Below, one piece after another: positions 35,413 to 47,629 of a stretch of 64,000 nucleotides of DNA. Each line of letters begins with the position of its first letter. Position 1 is the first letter of the stretch. Made by a program: the position numbers and the translations under genes. The stretch is from Sabethes cyaneus (taxonomy: Eukaryota; Arthropoda; Insecta; Diptera; Culicidae): the NCBI RefSeq assembly GCF_943734655.1, contig NC_071354.1, forward strand, positions 35,055,347-35,119,346. The letters are read 5' to 3'. The notes under the pieces were generated by a model, which saw only the letters and a program-made list of their open reading frames with translations, made no database searches and was not told where the DNA came from.

Positions 35413-36060
35413 TTGTCATATGAAATTCTACTTTTGGCGTAGGACTACGTCTAAAGTAGACGTAGACGTAGACGTCGTGGCATATAAAATTCATTGACTA
35501 GGCACATTGCAAAAATCTATGTGTGGGACACATAGAAACTATACGAAAAGTTTTCTCAGTGTACCAAAACCCGAATTTCTAACTCAAACATTAAATTCGT
35601 ATTACTGTACGGCTATGAAACGTGGTGCGTTTCAGTGGGGACAACGCAAAAATTGCACGTATTATTTCGTCAAACATTGTAGACTACATTCTAGCTTAAT
35701 AAGTTTACTCATTTACTTACTTTTTTGGCAACAATCCGCCCAACGAATCTGGGCCGAATTTAGAAGTTTTCTCCATGCTTCGTTCCACGGGATCTGCCAC
35801 CACCACAGCAGTGCCAGCACCCGAAAGGCTACCACGCTCTTTACCTGGTCCTTTTCGTAAATGGGGCATATGAGATCTTGCTACCAGTTCGTAGGTAGTT
35901 CCTCCTCAGTCCATGCCCTTAGTATAACCAGATGGATTACACAATACAGCCGTTCGCTCCCGGCTACCAAAAGGATGGAGGCGCTCACGGCTGCAGGGCT
36001 ATTTCTTTTGCCAACGCTCAGCAGAAGTATGAGATCTTCATCACGATACTGTAGAGTTGT
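35413..36060. mobile_element. Scraps of non-LTR retrotransposons
   Basis: Around 35595-35640 the + strand reads YYCTAMKRGAFQWG in one frame and LLYGYETWC-like in another, a motif from non-LTR RT C-termini. On the - strand of 35850-35950 a TEEELPTNW block and an LICPIYEK-like block appear. A short motif with GTAGACGTAGACGTAGACGT lies at 35455-35474. All are degenerate. Confidence 0.4.
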
Positions 36061-36385
36061 TGATTAAAGAGAAAATTTTTAGAATTTTTCCACTTTATTT
36101 AGTCAGAATGATATAGGTAATAGAAAAAAAATTACATTTTGAAAATAACCTTCAAATGAAATTTTTTCTCGGAATGATTGGAAGAACAATTATCCTAAAG
36201 CAACGGTTACTAGATTCGTGTTGTGTACAATACATTATAATCTGAGAATTATGAATACAGTACAGTCAGTTTCGAATATATATTTTTATTAAATATGCAG
36301 CGTTAATAGCAGATACAACCAGATATGTACGTAGTTCTTGAAACTGAGTCAGTTAAACAATTGCATTAAATTCTCTTTCTTCCAG
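36061..36385 (+). other. Intron end before the zinc-finger exon
   Basis: AT-rich, no feature; ends in the pyrimidine tract TTCTCTTTCTTCCAG at 36371-36385. Confidence 0.5.
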
Positions 36386-38595
36386 ATCTAAAAAAGACAA
36401 CCCGCTGTAAGGCTAAAGTAAGTCCCGATAAAGGGCATCCGCCGTCGAGCGCCGTGACCAGTGTTACGACTCGGGTGACCAGATCGTCCACCTCTCCGGT
36501 TAAGGTTTATCCTGCCAAGCCGACCGCAATCATATCGCCAAACACTAAGCGCAAAGTGTCGGCGGCCGATCAACTATTGCCAAGGTCTCCCAGCAAACGT
36601 TTAAAAGCTCCAACTGTTATTAAAGAAGAAATCAAACAACTTTCGCCGGTTTTACCACAGGCAACTCAAAAGGATTTACGACCGGAAGATAAGCTGCTAG
36701 ACTCGGGCGTGTACATAGAAGAAAATACGACACTGAAGACTAAACTTGGGAAACTAGAAGAGAAAGAAATTAATTTATATCAAGATACTGAACAGATAGA
36801 AGAAGAAGAGGAAGTCCGTGAAGGAGAATTGATCATTCCAGATGTAGTAGCACCGGCCGAAGAAGGCGAACCACAGCTTCTTGAATATAATAGCGTACCG
36901 TACAATAAGGATTCTTCTCCTGCCGGTAGTGACAGCGGCATTGAGAACGAGGGAACTGAACTAAGCAAAGCAGTACTGGTGCCAGTTCCAGCACCGGCAG
37001 CTGCGGCAGCAGCAGCTGACGAACCCAACACAGAAAACATTCCAGAGGAGTCGGCCGAACAAGCAGTCGACAGCGCGGAAGCGATAACAACAACCGTAAC
37101 GAACGAAAATACTCATTTGACATCGGTTCCAAGCGAAACTGAGCAGCTAAAGAAAAAAACTATTCAAGTTATAAAATGTGCAAAATGTTCTTTGACATTT
37201 AAGCGAGATTTGTGGTATAAAAAGCATCTGATGAATTACCACGGAATAGACTTGAGTAACATTGCTCATTTCCTTTCCAATCTACAAACGCTCGATGAAG
37301 ACATCCCGGACGGAACGGAGGAACAGGGTGTGGACGAGTTTCAGTTGACCGAATCAACTCTCGAAGCACAGAACGTAAACAAGAAGACTGATGCCAATAA
37401 TGCAGATTCAAATCAAAATAAAGTGGCAGAGGAGCAGGAAGGGGGGCCACCGGCTAAAAAGGCGCGAGTGGATTTTTCCACAACGCCTAGTCCGGCGACT
37501 TTGCAAATGTACCCGGAAGTAAAGCTGTCCACTAGCAACGGGAAAGGCAAGCAAGTTCGTCGCCGCAAAGATAAGCTTATCCCTCGGAATACTGATGCTG
37601 GTATGAAGATCAAACATGAATATCACGCGGCAATGACAACAGCGACGGAAGAGTCGACCAACGGCTCGTCACAATCGTCACAAACTCTACCGAATGATAT
37701 ATTTGTCGTTACCTATCTCGAACGGGCTTTCCTAGGTTTAACCGAAGAAAATGCAACTGGCCTACCGGTCGTTGCGAACAAGGAAGTCGCTAAAACCTCT
37801 AAACTGCTGGACCCATTAGCGGTGGATATGACACCTTTCGAACGGGCCAAAATTATCGAAGCAGGAACGGAAGCAAAACCGGTTTTTACATGCGGTATCT
37901 GTAGCATGGAGTTCGATGAACTTGCCGCAACTCAGGAACACGTCAACTTCACACATAAAGATGTTAAGCGACGCAGTTGTCCGCACTGCGGTCGCACATT
38001 TACCCAAACAGGGGACCTGACACGTCACGTTCGAATTCATACCGGCATCCGACCGTTTAAGTGTCCCTTCGACGATTGCAAATATGCGTTTATTTCATCC
38101 GGGGATCTACACAAGCACGTCCGCCGTCACAACCAGCACATTAATCCGATTCCTAAACCGCACGTTTGCGTAGAGTGTGGCAAAGACTTTGAGCGAGGAT
38201 ACGATCTCAAACGGCACAGCTCGATGCACGCCAAAGACGATCCCAACCATGTCGGGTTCAATTGCGAATTGTGCGGTAAAAACTTTGCCCGCAAAGATCA
38301 GTATCGCGCTCACACATATCGGCACATAGGCTACAAGCCGCACAAGTGCACACACTGCTACAAGAGTTTCTCCGACGCAAGCAACTATGCAAAGCACTTG
38401 AAGGTACACGAAATGGACGGAGTGGTCCTGATTTGCCATCACTGTGGAAAACCTTTCAAAAACAAGATGGCTATATCGAAGCACGTGTACCATTGCAAGT
38501 ACAAAAAAGCAAAAGTTGATATTTCCTTGCTGAAACGTGAAATCACGGTGAATACTATCAATCTCAAAAGTGACGGTTCGGGCAGTACTCAGTAG
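36386..38595 (+). CDS. Second C2H2 zinc-finger gene, exon 2 (eight fingers)
   Basis: Open from the AG acceptor at 36385 to TAG 38593-38595 (735 full codons after a shared first codon). The ORF's own first candidate codon is GTG (36454), not ATG, so it needs an upstream exon; the 25512 exon fits in phase. Basic, Lys/Ser/Pro-rich start (KRKVSAADQLL, SPSKRLKAP, possible nuclear localisation), acidic middle, an isolated finger IKCAKC...HLMNYH (about residues 555-577 of the joined protein), then seven clustered fingers from FTCGIC (about 793) to LICHHCGKPF...HVYHC (about 998). TGEKP-like linkers are partly kept (HTGIRPFKC). Likely a nuclear DNA-binding factor; orthologue unknown. Confidence 0.88.
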
Positions 38596-39257
38596 TGTCC
38601 AAGGTGACGAAGGATTATTCAAAAAAAAAAAAACAAAAAGAAACAGCGGCAGCAGCAGCATGTAATGATAAGGCATTGTAAGTTTGCGTCTTGCGTCCCG
38701 AAGAAGACACCCATTCCCACTTCCCCGCCCAATTAGTTTTTTTTTGGCTAAGCAGGAGCTATTTACTTAATATTTTTCTAGGACTATCTTATACATTTAG
38801 GGAAGCATTGATGCGGCGTGCGTCGGCATGTGGAAAAACTACAAGTTTTCCGCCGAATATTTACTTTTAATTTTCGCTCCAAGACTCCCTCACTAACACC
38901 GCGCGTTCGCGGAGGATAAGTTTAAAGTTTATTCAACACAACACACTGACTGTTTTGAGAAATTTGTACGAATTCGGTTGCATTTGCATTTGTAACCGAC
39001 CAAAGTACAATAGCTCTTAATCTAACGAAGATATTTATTGTGTTACATAACTGAGAATGCGATATGATATATGTCCAGCAATAAGAAAAAAAACTGCGAC
39101 TAAACGAACAGGATATTGCGCCATGTTTCGGTAGAAATAAATATACTAGAATCTGTATCTTTACGGTGGGAGTGAACTTATAAAAAAAAAGAGCGCACGA
39201 TTAAGTTTAAATCCCCTTTCCATTACTTTTTAATCTCTAGTTGTATTATTGAATAAA
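38596..39257 (+). other. 3' UTR of the second zinc-finger gene
   Basis: Non-coding, with a 12-A run at 38623-38634. AATAAA occurs near 39136 and, more convincingly, at 39252-39257, the probable polyadenylation signal. Confidence 0.5.
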
Positions 39258-39850
39258 AATACGGTATAGATTTTCATTTATATTTTCTTTTTTTGGTTGA
39301 GAAATTTTCTGTTCCGCGATCGCGTGACTACACTGCAAAGGTCAAACTTGAAACCTAATATGTTAGACTTGAATGCTGGTTCCATAGGAACCTTCTGAAA
39401 AAACACGAAAGAGCAGTGATCTAAATACAGTATTTCGAAGAAATGAAATTTGATACCAATATAATAATCATGAAATTAATCGATTGCTTTTTATTGAAAT
39501 TAGGTATAGCCAATTGATGTGTGATGACACAAATCCTGATTTTAAAATGTCAACAACTATAGCCAAGAGGGCGGTGTTGTCAAAAATCTATATAGTTATC
39601 GCAGTCCTAGTAACGTGTTGTGAAGTTAAAATTTTACGTCATATCAAGTGAATTATTTAGAAAAGTATGTATTCTACACATCTACTGCAGTGGCGATAAA
39701 AAAACAAGAGTAGGCGTCGGTTAGATATACCAAGTGCATACCAAGTCGCTATTCACTTTGTGTGCATGCTTGGAAAGCCGTTCCAGTCCTGCGTGCTAGT
39801 ACAGTGGTCGGTGCCTCCAAGATCCCTTGTCCCCAGGTGAGTTCAAATTC
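39258..39850. other. Intergenic, no gene seen
   Basis: AT-rich, no ORF or clear repeat. The last part may already be RTE 5' UTR. Confidence 0.35.
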
Positions 39851-39854
39851 ACTG

Positions 39855-40640
39855 ATTTTTTACCCACTGTGATGCGCACTACTCCTGTCCTTACCTCCAC
39901 GTGGTGCCGGTTGGGGGACACTACCTTGGTTGTCGTTCGCTGACAAGACCGAGGGCTCCCGCCTACATCTAAGATGGCGATCCCAACAGCAACGGGATAG
40001 GGACGTTAAGCTAACCACCTACTGATAGGTACCCGAAAACAAAATAAAAGTTACTGAAAATGGACAAAGAAATCGATTTGGATTGCCAACAACCTTAAGC
40101 ATGAAAACACAGATACGAACTGGAACATGGAACATACTGACACTTGCCCAACAGGATAAGCGGTGTCACCCTGCAAGGGAAACTAGCCACATGAAGCATG
40201 AAATCCTGAGGCTGAACGAGGTCTGCTGGCCGAATACTGTGGAACACAAGACATACCCTTGCATGACATACGAGGTGAAAATACTACTCAACAAAAAGGA
40301 GCTAGATTCCTACTGAACCCAGGGGCACGTGCGGCTCTGATGAAATGGGAACCGGCAAACGAAAGTATAATCGTTGCCAGATTCAGAACACAGGTAAGAT
40401 ACCTTACAGCAATCTATAGTGCTATGCGTCAGCAGATGCTGCCGCTGATGCAGGAGAAAGAGTTTCTACAGCAAGCTGAACAGCGTGGCTGAGAAGATTG
40501 GCTCAAACAACGCGGTACGTGAACGGTTCATGAGCAGGGATGGTTCGATCACTTTGACTCACACACACCCATGGCTCATGAGACGCCATGGCATAGGAAC
40601 TACTGACTGACCGTGAAGAACAGCTTAAGCGATGGACGGA
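39855..40640 (+). mobile_element. RTE relic, 5' UTR and endonuclease start
   Basis: A 5' region shared with 22800-23145 leads to LSMKTQIRTGTWNILTLAQQ (40099 onward) and NEVCW (40215), typical of RTE endonuclease N-termini. After a frameshift comes ARFRTQVRYLTAIYS, then DREEQLKRWTEIL (40600-40640), the start of the RT linker. It is broken and 3'-truncated. Confidence 0.7.
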
Positions 40641-41144
40641 AATTTTGTACAACTCTTCCGAGTTTCAAATCGGCGATTCTCTCACTATTTGTTTATTTGC
40701 ATAACTACTAGCCTGACTATTGACGATTATATGATCAGGGAGGCCGCTTTGAAGTTGAAAAGCTCAACTTCCAGTGGACCGGATGGCGTACCTTCAATAT
40801 TTCTAAAGAACTACATCGATGACTTGGCTGCTCCAATCCGACGTCTATTTAACTCCTCGATTAGCTCAGGTATATTTCCTTCTGCTTGGAAATCCGCTTA
40901 CAAGTTTCCAGTACATAAGAAGGGGGAAACAAAAGAAACATCGACTTTGCCCGCCGTATGTTACCATGGAATGATCCGCTCCGGTTACCAAGCTTCGAAC
41001 AGCGCTGAAAATTAATCAACTTGGGCACCCGGCAAACACGTCGGGACGTTACTAGCGCCGTCTTCGTATCAGATGTTCTGACATCCCGGATTGACTGCCC
41101 GTGGATTCGAGAAAGACTCGAAATCTTAACTCGACCTCGTTTAA

Positions 41145-42006
41145 CCCTTTATAAGGCAGTGGCAACTATATTGCCACCAACGAAAAATATTGTTTTTGGT
41201 TTTCTAACAATATCGTTTTAGCATATTATGTACTCAATATGTTCTGATAGCCTTTGGCAACATTCTCGATGTTTTTAAATCGCTGAATTTGTAAAAATGG
41301 TAATTTACGAGCCACTTTTATGAAAACAAATCTTGGTTTTTGAGTGTCAACAGTAAATTTGGTTTAAATTCGTAGAAAAACCATTAAATTGGAAACTTTT
41401 TGGATGGTAATATTCAGGTTACGGCGTTTTGTGATAGATTATGTGGATTTATCCAAAAACTTAGAACCAATATTCGAGAACATGTTTTTTGGGCTTAACG
41501 GGCAGCGGCAAACATATTGCCACCAACGTTTTGCGCTAGACGGGCAGTGGCAACTATATTGCCACCAATTTTCTCAAGTTTTCCAGCAATTTTTCCAGCA
41601 AAAAAAGCTAAATGTTAACGAATATTTCGTATAGTTGTAGATTTAAATGGTAGAACTTGATCAGTTTCCTAAAAGTGATCCTGCGAGAGGTTGGCAAAAA
41701 TATGGCCACCAACGTTTTATGCCAGACAGGCAGCGGCAACTATGTTGCCACCAATGTTTTGCTCTAAACAGGCAGTGGCAACTATATTGCCACCAACGTT
41801 TTGCACCAGACGGGCAGTGGCAAACATATTGCCACCAACATTTTGCGGTAGACGGGTAGTGGCAACTATATTGCCACCAATTTTTTCAAGTTTTTCAGCA
41901 ATTTTCTCATCAAAAAGAATATAAATGGGTTCTACCGAATGTTAACATTATGTTTCGCTGAAGTTTGTGTTAATTCCACGCATAGTTGCCACGGCCTTAT
42001 AAAGGG
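41145..42006. mobile_element. piggyBac-like MITE (TTAA-flanked, 862 bp)
   Basis: Perfect 13 bp TIRs CCCTTTATAAGGC (41145-41157) and complement (41994-42006), each bordered by TTAA (41141-41144, 42007-42010). It is inserted in a CR1-like ORF whose frame is unchanged across the TTAA. The piggyBac assignment rests on TTAA plus the CCC terminus; no transposase is present. Confidence 0.85.
41687..41880 (+). repeat. 42 bp minisatellite of hairpin units
   Basis: GTGGCAACTATATTGCCAC, an inverted repeat with 7 bp arms, recurs at 41729, 41771, 41813 and 41855 with 42 bp spacing, and singly at 41155, 41503 and 41545. Because 42 is a multiple of three, it gives a fortuitous ORF of 14-residue repeats (RQWQLYCHQRFAPD). 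Confidence 0.85.
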
Positions 42007-42054
42007 TTAACACGGACCAATTCCTTCCTGCATATATACCGCAAGGGCGAACTA

Positions 42055-42292
42055 CCCAAGTAACAATTTCAGGCTGATCAAACGCTGTGGCTGAATTATG
42101 GTTTAGGTTTAGAAGTACAAACCTTTTTTCAGCTCTTAAACATCTAAATCTGGTGATTTTATCAAGCTTCGAGCTCGTTAATAGCTGCTTTTAAAGCTGC
42201 AATGAAGCTTAATAGATGATTTTGCGCACTTTTAAACGGTCAGTTTGCACAATACTGTCAATTCTATTTTTAGAACGATAAAAAGTTATGCA
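42055..42292 (-). mobile_element. End fragment of the CCCAAG TIR family
   Basis: Inverted match to about 840-1100, beginning CCCAAGTAACAATTTCAGGC after TA. The other end is missing. Confidence 0.75.
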
Positions 42293-43984
42293 ATATACCA
42301 TCTACTTCTAACCTGCCGCTACCGGGATGTACGCCTTCAAGCATTTTGGAAGCCCCTGATCCCCTCAGTACAGTCCAGTTATTCCCGCCAGCGTTCTCCA
42401 GTAGTCTCGGTCCTGTATTCGAGCATGAAGAGGGGGTCTTCCAACCCGTTATCGCAGGCAAGTACTCGCAACATAGTAATCCCGATACTCCTCCAGTACA
42501 GTATTCTTCCAGTCGTCAATCGCCCATCATGGAAGCAATGGTTGCATCCGATCATTTGTTCTCGATTTATTATCAGAATGTGAGGGATACACGCAATCTC
42601 AACTGCTGTTACTATTGGGTAGCTGCGACTACAACGTCGTCATTCTAACAGATACATGGCTTCACGAACACATTGACAGCAGCGAAATCACCTCCAACTA
42701 TACGCTTTTTCGCTGTGATCGCAATCCGGCAACCAGTTTTCATTCTCGAGGTGGCGGAGTGCTAATTGGCGTCAAGAATCATCTAAGAAGCCACCGCGTG
42801 GCTCTGAAGGACTGCAAAAACCTTGGACAAATTGCAGTTTGCATAAATTCGATCGCTGTACGTTGCGGCTACATACATCTAGCTAAACTCGGCCTCTGAA
42901 ATATACTCTGCGCACGCTAAGGCTATACAGTTATATAACCCAGTTGCACCAGTCATCTCTGAAACTCAGCACGGTTTCATGAGGAACCGGTCAACTACCA
43001 CTAATCTGATGTGCTACGTTACTACTTTATCCAAAGAAATCGAAGCAAGACGACAAGTGGACTCGATATACATAGACTTTGCTAAAGCTTTTGATACTGT
43101 TCCACACATTCTGGTTATTGCCAAGTTGAAGCATATGGGTCTTCCGGATTGGTTTACAGAATTGCTCAGCTCATATCTGACGGACCGCACGGCATACGTT
43201 GTAGTGAATTCTGCTCGCTCTCGAACGTTTCTCATTCCCTCCGGCGTACCCCAAGGAAGCGTACTCAAACCATTGCTATTCAACATTTTCGTAACGACCT
43301 GGTTACATCTATGCCTTCTCCTGTACTTTGGTTCGCCGATGATTTGAAAATTTGTTGAGCAATACTGTCGGTTTCGGACTGCATGGCACTGCAAGAAGAC
43401 TTAAACAAACTATTAATTTGGTGCGACACCAACGGCACGCGCATCAACTGCAAAAAATGCAAAACTGTAACCTTCACTCGAAGCAATAATGCTCTACACC
43501 ATCAATACTCATTGGGGTTAGATATTGTAGATCGCGTTTACTCAATATGCGACTTAGGCGTCACAATTGACTCGAAAGTCAGATTCAACGAGCACATCGG
43601 GATTATCACCGCGAAGGTATTCACCACACTAGGATTCATTCGTCGTCATGCTTCCAGCTTTAGCGACATTTACGCATTCAAAACGCTGTATAGCGCGTTA
43701 GTGCGTATCATCTTGGAGTACGCTTCTATCGTTTGGTGCCCACATCGCAAACCCTTGTAATCGAACGAGTACAGAAAAAATTCTTACGTTTTGCTCTGCG
43801 CAATTTGCCCTGGAAGGACCAAGTCAATCTTCCACATTACCAAGCTCGGTGTCAGCTGATCAAACTCGATCTACTGTCGGGTAGGCGTACCAATCAACAA
43901 AGAATGTTCGTGTTTGACATAATGCAGGGAAACATTGACTGCTCAGCATTATTAGAACAGGTGCCAATCAACGTACCTCCTAAA
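42293..43984 (+). mobile_element. CR1/Jockey-like relic (copy D)
   Basis: Endonuclease start (SIYYQNVR at 42565, VVILTDTWLHEHI at 42635-42675) with most of the endonuclease deleted. Then RT: HGFMRNRSTTTNLMCYVTTL (42970), YIDFAKAFDTV, SGVPQGSVLKPL, WFADDLKIC (43328-43355), and a C-terminal part to NVPPK (43987). It ends in an AAATAAATAAATA run and uses at least four frames. Confidence 0.8.
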
Positions 43985-44026
43985 TAAATAAATATGCTTT
44001 TCCAGTCGCTTAATCAACGTCTCATC

Positions 44027-44682
44027 CAGTGGCGACTCGTGGGGGTTTAGCTTACCTGTTACAAAAAATACAAATTCATACGCAGCTTTTTTTATTATCG
44101 CATTTCTATATTTTAATCATAAAACAAACATTAGGGATATTCACCGTAGCGCTTGCTATGTTGCGTAAACGGTGTATTTGGTGTATATACTGCCGCAATT
44201 CGCATTGCAGTTCCAGTTTCTATGGAGATGAAACTGTTATGCGAGTAGCGGCAGTATAAATACGTAATACTCCGTATTCGCAACATAGCAAGTGCTACGT
44301 ATCCCTATTTATTTAAATAACAACGGAATACGACGGTTTACTTTATCAGCAAACTCGTCTCTGAATTTTAATTACGAACCGAAAACTTTTCGTTCAATTT
44401 ACCTATTGAACCAAATTCAAGAATTACCACCTTACTGCCCACACCTTATTGCGCGCACAAGCCCACATCACACGCACCACAAGCAACAAGCAATATGCGT
44501 AAGTTGTTCAATGCTAAAGATGAACGAGTTAATGAGAAAATTTTGCGAATAATGCATGCCAAATTGCCAACCGCGCTCTATTTTCTAATCCCCTTCGTAC
44601 CAGTTCCTGGTGCTAATCTCTAAAGCAACGTTCAAACGTCGTGCTGAACGTTTTACTCATTAGCTTCCAACTAAATAAAATA
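44027..44682 (-). mobile_element. hAT-type MITE copy (truncated)
   Basis: Starts with CAGTGGCGACTCGTGGGGGT, 34 bp of which are repeated inverted at the right end of the element at 47001-47629, and continues to match that element in reverse (TACGACGGTTTACTTTA, AGACGAGTTTGC complement). Its far end is replaced by the CR1-like element at about 44683. Confidence 0.75.
44134..44305. mobile_element. TA-flanked foldback MITE, 172 bp
   Basis: GGGATA termini with TA duplications (44132-44133, 44306-44307). The inner arms share GCTTGCTATGTTGCG and its complement, and CTGCCGCAATTCGCATTGCA has a partner in CGGCAGTATAAATACG. It is inserted in the hAT MITE. Confidence 0.75.
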
Positions 44683-46441
44683 TGGAATCAAAGCGCAAAA
44701 GTTTTGGACTTTTATAAATACAAAACGTAAAAGCCGCTCGACTATTACGGATGTGTACTACGATGAAGTGGAATCCTGCTCGGCGTCTAGTTCATGCGAG
44801 CTATTTGCTAAATTTTTCTCCACGGTATTTGCTTCTGAAGTTGCTCCTGAAGAGGATGTTATGCGTGCCGCCGAAAGCATTCCTGCCGATTTAATCGATC
44901 TCGATATTCTTGAAATTACTAACGATATGATAATAGCTGCTGCGAAAAAGTTGAAGTGTTCGTATTCTGCTGGTCCGGATGGGATTCCGGCTGTTCTTTT
45001 GTGCCGTTGCATGGAAATTCTGGCAGCGCCACTTTGCTGCATTTTCAACGAGTCGTTATCTCAAGGAAAATTCCCTGATGTTTGGAAATATTCGTATATG
45101 TTCCCGGTTTATAAGAGTGGTGACCGCCGAAATGTAGGAAACTATCGTGGGATTACCAGTTTATCAGCTGCATCTAAGTTGTTCGAAACGATTGTAAGCA
45201 CTGCCTTGCTAAGTAGCACGAGGAATTACATTTCCTCTGATCAACATGGATTTGTCCCTGGTCGTTCCGTAACAACTAACCTGCTCGATTTCACATCAAA
45301 CTGCATTCGGGATATTGAACAAAAAGCGCAGGTCGATGTAATTTATACAGACCTGAAAGCTGCATTCGACCGAATTGATCATCACATCTTGCTAAAAAAA
45401 GTTTTACGTTTGGGAGCTTCACAGCGGTTTGTTTCGTGGCTAAAATCATTCTTGTGTGATAGAGTTCTGCAAGTTAAACTTGGATCGGTTTTATCAACTA
45501 CATTTACAAACAAATCTGGTGTACCGCAGGGTAGCACGCTTGGCCCTCTCCTTTTTATCATTTTCTTCAATGACGCAGCAAATGTCTTAGGAAACAGTTG
45601 CCGACTAGTTTACGCCGATGACCTAAAGATCTATCTGACGATTCGTTGCATCGAGGATTGTTATTGTCTCCAGTTTTTATTAGATAAATTTGTGACGTGG
45701 TGTAAACTAAATTCGCTAATAGTAAGCATTGCTAAGTGCCAGGTGATTACATTTCACCGAATTCAGTCGCCTATTATTTTTGAGTATAGTATTGATGGGC
45801 AAGCGTTAAATAGAGTCGACTATGTCAACGATCTTGGTGTTATCCTGGACAGTAAGCTGACGTTTGATAGGCACCGAACGGAAATTGTTTCTAAAGCGAG
45901 CAAGCAACTTGGGTTCATCGCAAAAATAGGCCGGGATTTTAAAGATCCTCATTGTTTAAAAGCTTTGTACTGCTCCCTTGTACGTCCTCTGCTTGAAAAC
46001 GCATGCGTGGTTTGGACTCCACACCAGCTTTCATGGAACTTGCGCATCGAACGTGTACAGAGAAGATTTCTACGCCTGGCATTAAGGGACTTACCCTGGC
46101 GAGATCCAAATAATCTTCCACCTTATCCGGATCGCTGTCGTCTGCTTGGATTGGATACCCTTGAACGGCGTCGCAAACTTCAACAGGTATTACTCGTGGC
46201 CAAAGTGCTGAATGGCGACATTGACTCGCCGAAGCTCCTGTCCATGATGAACTTCCGTGCATCGCAACGTGTATTAAGACCATCTTCCATGCTAGTAAAC
46301 GATTTTCACCGTACAAACTTTGGCTTTTTCGAACCCGTAGCGTTCAGTGTGAGGTTATTCACTAGTATTGAGCATCTGTTCGAGTTCGGCGAACCTTCGC
46401 ACTTGTTTAAAAGTAAAATTACTAGGTCTAGTGCATTTTGA
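44683..46441 (+). CDS. CR1/Jockey-like reverse transcriptase, 5'-truncated, open (copy E)
   Basis: Long ORF (44753-46441, 562 residues, in-frame GTG/ATG starts not meaningful because the element is 5'-truncated). Blocks: AGPDGIPAVLLCRCM, VGNYRGITSLSAASKLFE, QHGFVPGRSVTTNL, VIYTDLKAAFDRIDHH, SGVPQGSTLGPLLF, RLVYADDLKIYL (catalytic YADD), NDLGVILDSKLTF and a C-terminal RVQRRFLRLALRDLPW region. There is no stop or frameshift. A tail with AATAAACAAATAA follows (46487-46502). The endonuclease is missing, so the copy cannot move by itself. Youngest of the five CR1-like copies. Confidence 0.9.
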
Positions 46442-46502
46442 TTGTTATGTTAGTTCATTAAGACAAATTTGTCAGATGATATAAAATATAAATAAACAAA
46501 TA

Positions 46503-46600
46503 ACGGGCTTGCAACGAAACTTCAACCGTTTTGTGTCCTACTTCGACTTTGACGTCAGCCGCAACGAGCTGAAAATCCGATTTAATAGCTGTTAGTTTTT
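46503..46600 (+). mobile_element. CR1-like C-terminal scrap
   Basis: Reads GLQRNFNRFVSYFDFDVSRN then ELKIRFNSC and a stop, the C-terminal block seen in copies A and B. It may be the displaced end of copy D. Confidence 0.55.
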
Positions 46601-46769
46601 AAGGTTAATAAGAAGAAATCTCACATAGCCTTACCGTTTAGTTAGGAAGAAGTTTATTCAGGAAATGGGGATTTGCAGTTAAAAGTTATTTTGGTTGAAA
46701 TGGAATGTTCTTCAACTGACAAAAAATTAAATTGAAACAATAGAAGACAAATGTCACAATGTTAGCCTC

Positions 46770-46835
46770 CCAGTTGGCACGTACGTACCTTAGTTGCATG
46801 TTCGAATCTCGGCTGGATGAGGCTGTTAGAGTCCA
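46770..46835 (+). repeat. SINE-like fragment
   Basis: B-box GTTCGAATCTC (46800-46810) followed by GGCTGGATGAGGCTG, as in the 15.3 and 55.3 kb copies. Confidence 0.55.
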
Positions 46836-46992
46836 GAGTCTTTTCGAGACGCGACGAGGGTACTACAGACAGCTTATCCTGCATGATTTTTAACATCGCT
46901 CTTAAGGTGATCCGACGAACAGGATATCGAAATGAGAGGCCTGATTTTCAGGAAAGGTGGCAACCGCCTTGGCTACGCAGGTCAGTTAGATA
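46836..46992 (+). mobile_element. RTE relic (9-kb family), left part
   Basis: FETRRGYYRQLI then a degraded LFNIALEGV-like stretch, similar to 10148-10270 of the 9 kb copy. It is interrupted by the hAT MITE and continues at 47638. Confidence 0.65.
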
Positions 46993-47000
46993 TTAAAGAC

Positions 47001-47629
47001 CAGTGGCGACTCGTCCGCAAGTTCAACCTGTTCATAGGACAGGCAACACAATTCAGCCCGACAAAATTGTTTTCATCACTGGCAGCTGCTATTGGTTCAT
47101 GATTTCGTTTGCACCGACGCATATGTAATACGAATTTAGTTTAGTTACGAAGCTGATGAGCAAAATGTTCAACACGACGTTTGAACGTTGCTTTAGGGAT
47201 TAGCACCAGGAACAATGTGTTGGTACGAAGGGGATTTGAAAATAGAGCGCGGTTTGTATGCATTATTCGCAAAATTTTCTCATTGACTCCTTCATCTTTA
47301 GTATTGAACAACTTACGCATACTGCTTGTGGTGTTCTGCAAAGTTATATGCCTATTTCTGTGACCCGAATGATTCTAGAGTTAAAGGGTCATAAATGTAA
47401 AAAATATGCGTATTTGGCACCGTTCTCAGGCATCACAGTAAGGTGGTTACTCTTGAATTTTGTTCAATAGGTAAATTGAACGAAAAGTTTTGGGTTTGTA
47501 GCTAAAATTCAGAGACGAGTTTGCTGGTAAAGTAAACCGTCGTATGTTTGTTTGATGCTTGAAATATAGTATTGATTTGTATTTTTCGCTGATTGAACAG
47601 GTAAGCTAAACCCCCACGAGTCGCCACTG
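47001..47629. mobile_element. hAT-type MITE, complete, with 8 bp target duplication
   Basis: CAGTGGCGACTCGT (47001-47014) and its complement (47616-47629) are the TIRs. TTAAAGAC is duplicated at 46993-47000 and 47630-47637. It is inserted in an RTE relic. It has no transposase, only short unrelated ORFs. Confidence 0.9.

Larger units (their letters stand above)
40690..42054 (+). mobile_element. CR1/Jockey-like relic (copy C), interrupted by a TTAA element
   Basis: SGPDGVPSIFLKNYIDDLAA and SAWKSAYKFPVHKKG mark the RT start. Most of the RT is deleted. The C-terminal part (VSDVLTSRIDCPW) reaches RPRL at 41144. The frame resumes exactly after the TTAA element at 42007 (TRTNSFLHIYRKGEL) and is cut by another element at 42055. 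Confidence 0.7.

Noticed and set aside
41647..41924. Cys/His-rich repeat protein in two frames
   Set aside because: The 42 bp minisatellite keeps several frames open by chance; no start context or splice support.
44027..47629. Single 3.6 kb transposon with 34 bp TIRs
   Set aside because: Right copy has its own left TIR and 8 bp duplication, so it is two MITE copies.
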